The position numbers and the translations under genes are program-made. Under the pieces are notes generated by a model. That model saw only the letters and a list, made by a program, of their open reading frames with translations. It did no database searches and had not been told where the DNA came from. A stretch of 26,451 bases of DNA from Methylococcus sp. UBA6136. GTDB lineage: Bacteria > Pseudomonadota > Gammaproteobacteria > Methylococcales > Methylococcaceae. Of this stretch, positions 23,683-26,451 are shown piece by piece (within the stretch, counting starts at the first letter, position 1; each line of letters begins with the position of its first letter). The DNA is taken from NCBI GenBank assembly GCA_002423305.1, contig DIVI01000187.1, positions 1 to 26,451 on the forward strand, given 5' to 3'.

Positions 23683-25089
23683 ATGAACTACCTGCCAATT
23701 TTCATGAAGCTGTCAGGCCAGCGATGCCTGGTGATCGGAGGAGGGGAGGTGGCCGCCCGCAAGGTGGGGGCCCTGCTGCGTGCGCAGGGGTCCGTGACTG
23801 TGATATCACCCGAATTGGGCGCCGAATTATCGGCCTGGGTTCAGGATCAACGGGTAACCCATATCCGGAAAACGTTCGATCCGGCTGACATCGACGGCTT
23901 CAATCTGGTTATTTCCGCCACGAACCGTCGCGATGTCAATGAATCAGTGGCCGCATCGGCCCGAGCGCGAAACATCCCCGTCAATGTCGTGGATTGCCCG
24001 GAACTCTGTTCCTTCATCTTTCCCGCCATTGTCGACCGTTCGCCGGTGGTCATTGCGGTGTCCACCGGGGGTGCTTCCCCGGTCCTTGCCCGCCTGGTCC
24101 GCGCTCGTCTGGAAACTGCTCTGCCTGCCGCCTACGGTCGGCTGGCCAACCTGGCTGAAAGCGGTCGGCTGCGGGTTAAAAAAGCCATCCCCGACGCCAC
24201 CCGAAGAAGGCGATTCTGGGAGTCCACCTTGCAGGGTGGACTGGCCGACCTGATCTTCTCTGGCCGAGATGATGAGGCACAGCTTCATTTTGATCGCCTG
24301 CTCGAATCCGAATCCAGCGAAACCGCGCAGGGGGTGGGGTTTGTTTCCCTGGTAGGCGCCGGCCCTGGTGATCCTGATCTCCTGACACTGAAGGCACTGC
24401 GAACGCTACAGGAGGCCGACGTCATCGTCTATGACCGGCTGGTTTCCCAGGAGATCATGAGGCTTTCGCGCACCGATGCCGAGAAGATCAACGCGGGCAA
24501 GGCCAGCAGCCGGCATACCCTGCCGCAGGAGGAAATCAATCAACTGCTGGTGCGACTGGCGAGGGAAGGAAAAAAGGTGGTCCGCCTCAAGGGCGGCGAT
24601 CCGTTCATTTTCGGCCGTGGCGGGGAGGAGATCGAAACCCTGATGGCCGAGGGTATTCCCTTTCAGATTGTCCCGGGCGTCACGGCAGCGACCGGATGTG
24701 CCGCCTATGCGGGTATTCCCCTGACCCATCGTGACCATGCCCAATCCGTGGCTTTCGTCACCGGGCACTCCCGCGAGGGCCTGGGCAGCACGGTCGACTG
24801 GCAAAAGCTGGTCAATCCGCAGCAAACGCTGGTGGTTTACATGGGGTTGCAGGCTTTGCCGCAGATTCGGGATCAGCTGATCACCCACGGTTGCGAGCCG
24901 ATGATGCCGGCCGCCATCATCGAGCAGGGCACCACACCACACCAGCGCGTGGTGACGGGAACGCTCGGGGACCTTTATGAAAAGGCGACTGCGGCGGGCA
25001 TCGAATCGCCCGCGCTGACCATTATCGGACGGGTCGTGGAGCTACAGCAGAAACTCGCCTGGTTTCAAGGATCAGTCGATTCGGTTTAG
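23683..25089 (+). CDS. cysG: Trifunctional siroheme synthase CysG
   Basis: CysG converts uroporphyrinogen III to precorrin-2 (SAM methyltransferase domain), oxidises it to sirohydrochlorin with NAD, and inserts iron to give siroheme. The 468 residues compare with 457 in E. coli. The N-terminal bifunctional domain has LVIGGGEVAARKVGALL (NAD site) and STGGASPVLARL, which contains the serine region known from E. coli CysG. The methyltransferase domain begins near residue 218 with VSLVGAGPGDPDLLTLKALR and includes RLKGGDPFIFGRGGEE and VPGVTAATGCAAYAGIPLTHRD. I chose the ATG at 23683 over the TTG at 23677 because MNYLPIFMKL is the usual beginning. As the last gene of the nir cluster it takes the place of NirE and can supply siroheme to NirDLGH. 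Confidence 0.95.
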   Translation: MNYLPIFMKLSGQRCLVIGGGEVAARKVGALLRAQGSVTVISPELGAELSAWVQDQRVTHIRKTFDPADIDGFNLVISATNRRDVNESVAASARARNIPVNVVDCPELCSFIFPAIVDRSPVVIAVSTGGASPVLARLVRARLETALPAAYGRLANLAESGRLRVKKAIPDATRRRRFWESTLQGGLADLIFSGRDDEAQLHFDRLLESESSETAQGVGFVSLVGAGPGDPDLLTLKALRTLQEADVIVYDRLVSQEIMRLSRTDAEKINAGKASSRHTLPQEEINQLLVRLAREGKKVVRLKGGDPFIFGRGGEEIETLMAEGIPFQIVPGVTAATGCAAYAGIPLTHRDHAQSVAFVTGHSREGLGSTVDWQKLVNPQQTLVVYMGLQALPQIRDQLITHGCEPMMPAAIIEQGTTPHQRVVTGTLGDLYEKATAAGIESPALTIIGRVVELQQKLAWFQGSVDSV

Positions 25090-25125
25090 TATTCACAGAA
25101 AATTACCGAAACGGAGGTCTGAAGA

Positions 25126-25449
25126 ATGATGTCAACGCAAGTCAAGCTGATCGCCGGATTATTGGGTGCGACACTGGTCAGTGGCTGCGCCTGGGTGGAT
25201 CTCAAGCCTCAGGGGCAAAACGTGAGGATCCTGACCGAGCGCGACGTCAAAAAATGCAAGCGGATCGGCCATGTCACCTCAAATACTACCGCCAGCATCG
25301 CCTACATCCCGCGGGATGATGATTCGGTCAACGAGGAACTGCGCAACCTCGGCCGTAACTATGCCGGCGATATGGGCGGCAACGCCATCGTACCGACGGG
25401 TCCCGCGATTCGCGGTGAACAGTCGTTCAATGTCTATCATTGCCACTGA
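25126..25449 (+). CDS. DUF4156 lipoprotein
   Basis: This is a 107-residue lipoprotein with a signal ending in LVSGC (Cys21). The body has VRILTERDVKKCKRIGHVTSN, then DDSVNEELRNLGRNYAGDMGGNAIV and a C-terminal YHC. These features match DUF4156, which includes E. coli YjeI, a family without a known function. GGAGG at 25113-25117 lies 8 nt before the ATG at 25126. A second ATG at 25129 would give a spacing of 11, so the first is preferred. It follows cysG by 36 bp and could be transcribed with it, but its content does not suggest a part in heme d1 synthesis. It converges on tilS with 11 bp between the stops. Confidence 0.88.
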   Translation: MMSTQVKLIAGLLGATLVSGCAWVDLKPQGQNVRILTERDVKKCKRIGHVTSNTTASIAYIPRDDDSVNEELRNLGRNYAGDMGGNAIVPTGPAIRGEQSFNVYHCH

Positions 25450-25460
25450 TGGTTGTTGAA

Positions 25461-26451
25461 CTACCCTGAACCCTGGTTGAGAGGGATAGGGTTCAGACTG
25501 GCCGGGGGCGTCCATTCCAGCCGGATATGCGGCGACTCGGGTTCGGTGGCTGCAAAGTCGCTTGCATTCCAGAAGCCCCCGACGCTGGCGAGCTGATTGT
25601 CCAAATAGACAAGAGGAATTCTCTCCCTGATCCAGGTCGGCATGGCCACTTCCTGAAACAGTTTTTTAAGCTCGTGTGATCCCGCCCGCCCGGGCAGCCT
25701 GAGCCGTTCGCCTCCCTGCCGATAGCGGACTTCTACTCGCGACCTTTCCCATCGTTCGCGGCAAAGCCCCCCCTGGTTGCTGGGGATCAGCTTCAATTCG
25801 CCATTTCCACGCAGCTTCATAGTCTCCTGGTCTGGCGGCCAGTCAAGGAGGGTCTTGTTATCCACTGAAGCGAGTAGCGGCAACACATACAGCGCGCCAC
25901 GATGACGGCAAACTTCAGCGTCCTGCCATCGTACCCGGGGATTTCGATCTGGCCCGGCACCCAGTCCTTCCCTCAAGATGCGTTCGATAACCACCGTATT
26001 GGGCATCCGGTAACCGGCGGTGCTGATCCATGCTCTCAAGGCCAGTTTTTGCCTTTTCAAATCCAGAGCGGCCAGGCGATTAGTGCTGATGGCCGTGCCA
26101 TTGGGTTCAAGGAGGTCATTCAGCATTGTCTGCGCCTCGGCAGCCAGCAGTTCGCTGGCCTCGGCACAATGCCGGGCGGTCCTGGCCAGCGTCTGGCTTA
26201 GGCTGGGCCAGCGTGACTGCAACAAAGGGACGACTTGCTGCCGTAGAAAGTTACGATCGAAAGCCGAATCCGCATTGCTCGAATCCTCCACCCAATTCAG
26301 GTGACGGAGCGTTGCATAGGCAAGGAGGTCGGCGCGGGTGAGTTCCAGGAAAGGCCGTAGCAAGGTCCCATGGCCAAACTCCGCTTGTGCGGGCATAGCT
26401 GCCAGTCCATTCAGTCCTGAACCGCGAAACAATTGCAGCAGCACCGTTTCC
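25461..26451 (-). CDS. tilS: tRNA(Ile)-lysidine synthase TilS, C-terminal part
   Basis: TilS attaches lysine to the wobble cytidine of tRNA-Ile(CAU), so that it reads AUA. The frame is open to the right edge (ETVLLQLFRGSGLNGLAAMP at the boundary), so the ATP-binding N-terminal part with its SGGxDS loop lies outside the window. Visible parts are the end of the PP-loop domain (LLRPFLELTRADLLAYA, WVEDSSNADSAFDRNFLRQQVVPLL), a helical linker, and the C-terminal TilS domain (VRYRQGGERLRLPGRAGSHELKKLFQE, WIRERIPLVYLDNQLASVGGFW). The GTG at 26442-26444 is not the true start. About 329 residues are visible. Confidence 0.93.
   Translation of the reverse strand, partial: ETVLLQLFRGSGLNGLAAMPAQAEFGHGTLLRPFLELTRADLLAYATLRHLNWVEDSSNADSAFDRNFLRQQVVPLLQSRWPSLSQTLARTARHCAEASELLAAEAQTMLNDLLEPNGTAISTNRLAALDLKRQKLALRAWISTAGYRMPNTVVIERILREGLGAGPDRNPRVRWQDAEVCRHRGALYVLPLLASVDNKTLLDWPPDQETMKLRGNGELKLIPSNQGGLCRERWERSRVEVRYRQGGERLRLPGRAGSHELKKLFQEVAMPTWIRERIPLVYLDNQLASVGGFWNASDFAATEPESPHIRLEWTPPASLNPIPLNQGSG

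Noticed and set aside
25466..25496. 9-bp inverted repeat CTGAACCCT...AGGGTTCAG as a terminator for the convergent genes
   Set aside because: It lies inside the tilS coding end, has a 13-nt loop and is not followed by a T tract on either strand. A bidirectional role is possible but not supported.

Overview
The window is chromosomal DNA of a moderately GC-rich Gram-negative bacterium, most likely a gammaproteobacterium. It has RND efflux genes with outer-membrane lipoprotein signals, gammaproteobacterial-type housekeeping genes (ygfZ, htpX, radA, kup, tilS, cysG) and a complete heme d1 biosynthesis cluster, so the organism probably uses, or once used, respiratory nitrite reduction with a cytochrome cd1. 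There is no rRNA gene, so I do not name a genus. I see no tRNA, insertion sequence, phage gene or CRISPR array.

Positions 1-1760: the 3' part of a DUF4239-like membrane protein (+) faces the 3' part of an MscS-type mechanosensitive channel (-). The channel frame is interrupted and has no normal start. Positions 1761-8145 (-): a tripartite RND efflux operon read as periplasmic adaptor, inner-membrane pump, outer-membrane channel, with a Nudix hydrolase gene 5 bp behind the channel gene. A divergent TetR regulator starts at 8252, and the shared 106-bp intergenic region holds a perfect TATAAT and a direct repeat that could be the operator.

Positions 8893-16148 are housekeeping genes: ygfZ and htpX (-, htpX ending in a clear intrinsic terminator), then a three-gene + unit (sorbosone-dehydrogenase-like lipoprotein, SAM methyltransferase, radA), then kup (-), convergent with radA. 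A small lipoprotein gene of unknown function (16387-16815) follows.

Positions 16989-25089 (+) are the most interesting part: a cytochrome cd1-family protein, a c4/c5-type cytochrome c, nirC, nirF, nirD, nirL, nirG, nirH, nirJ and a full-length cysG. The order matches the Pseudomonas nirSMCFDLGHJE(N) operon, but trifunctional CysG takes the place of NirE and no separate nirN is present. By known pathway logic, CysG makes precorrin-2 and siroheme, NirDLGH decarboxylate siroheme to didecarboxysiroheme, the radical SAM enzyme NirJ introduces the oxo groups, and NirF with NirC and a cd1-type partner complete heme d1 in the periplasm. The leading cd1 protein is unusual. It keeps the c-heme CXXCH, the proximal d1 histidine and one distal histidine, but the second distal histidine of NirS appears to be valine, and its C terminus carries a motif shared with NirF. 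It may be a NirN-like enzyme or a divergent NirS.

The window closes with a DUF4156 lipoprotein gene (+) convergent with tilS (-), whose 5' end lies beyond the right edge.
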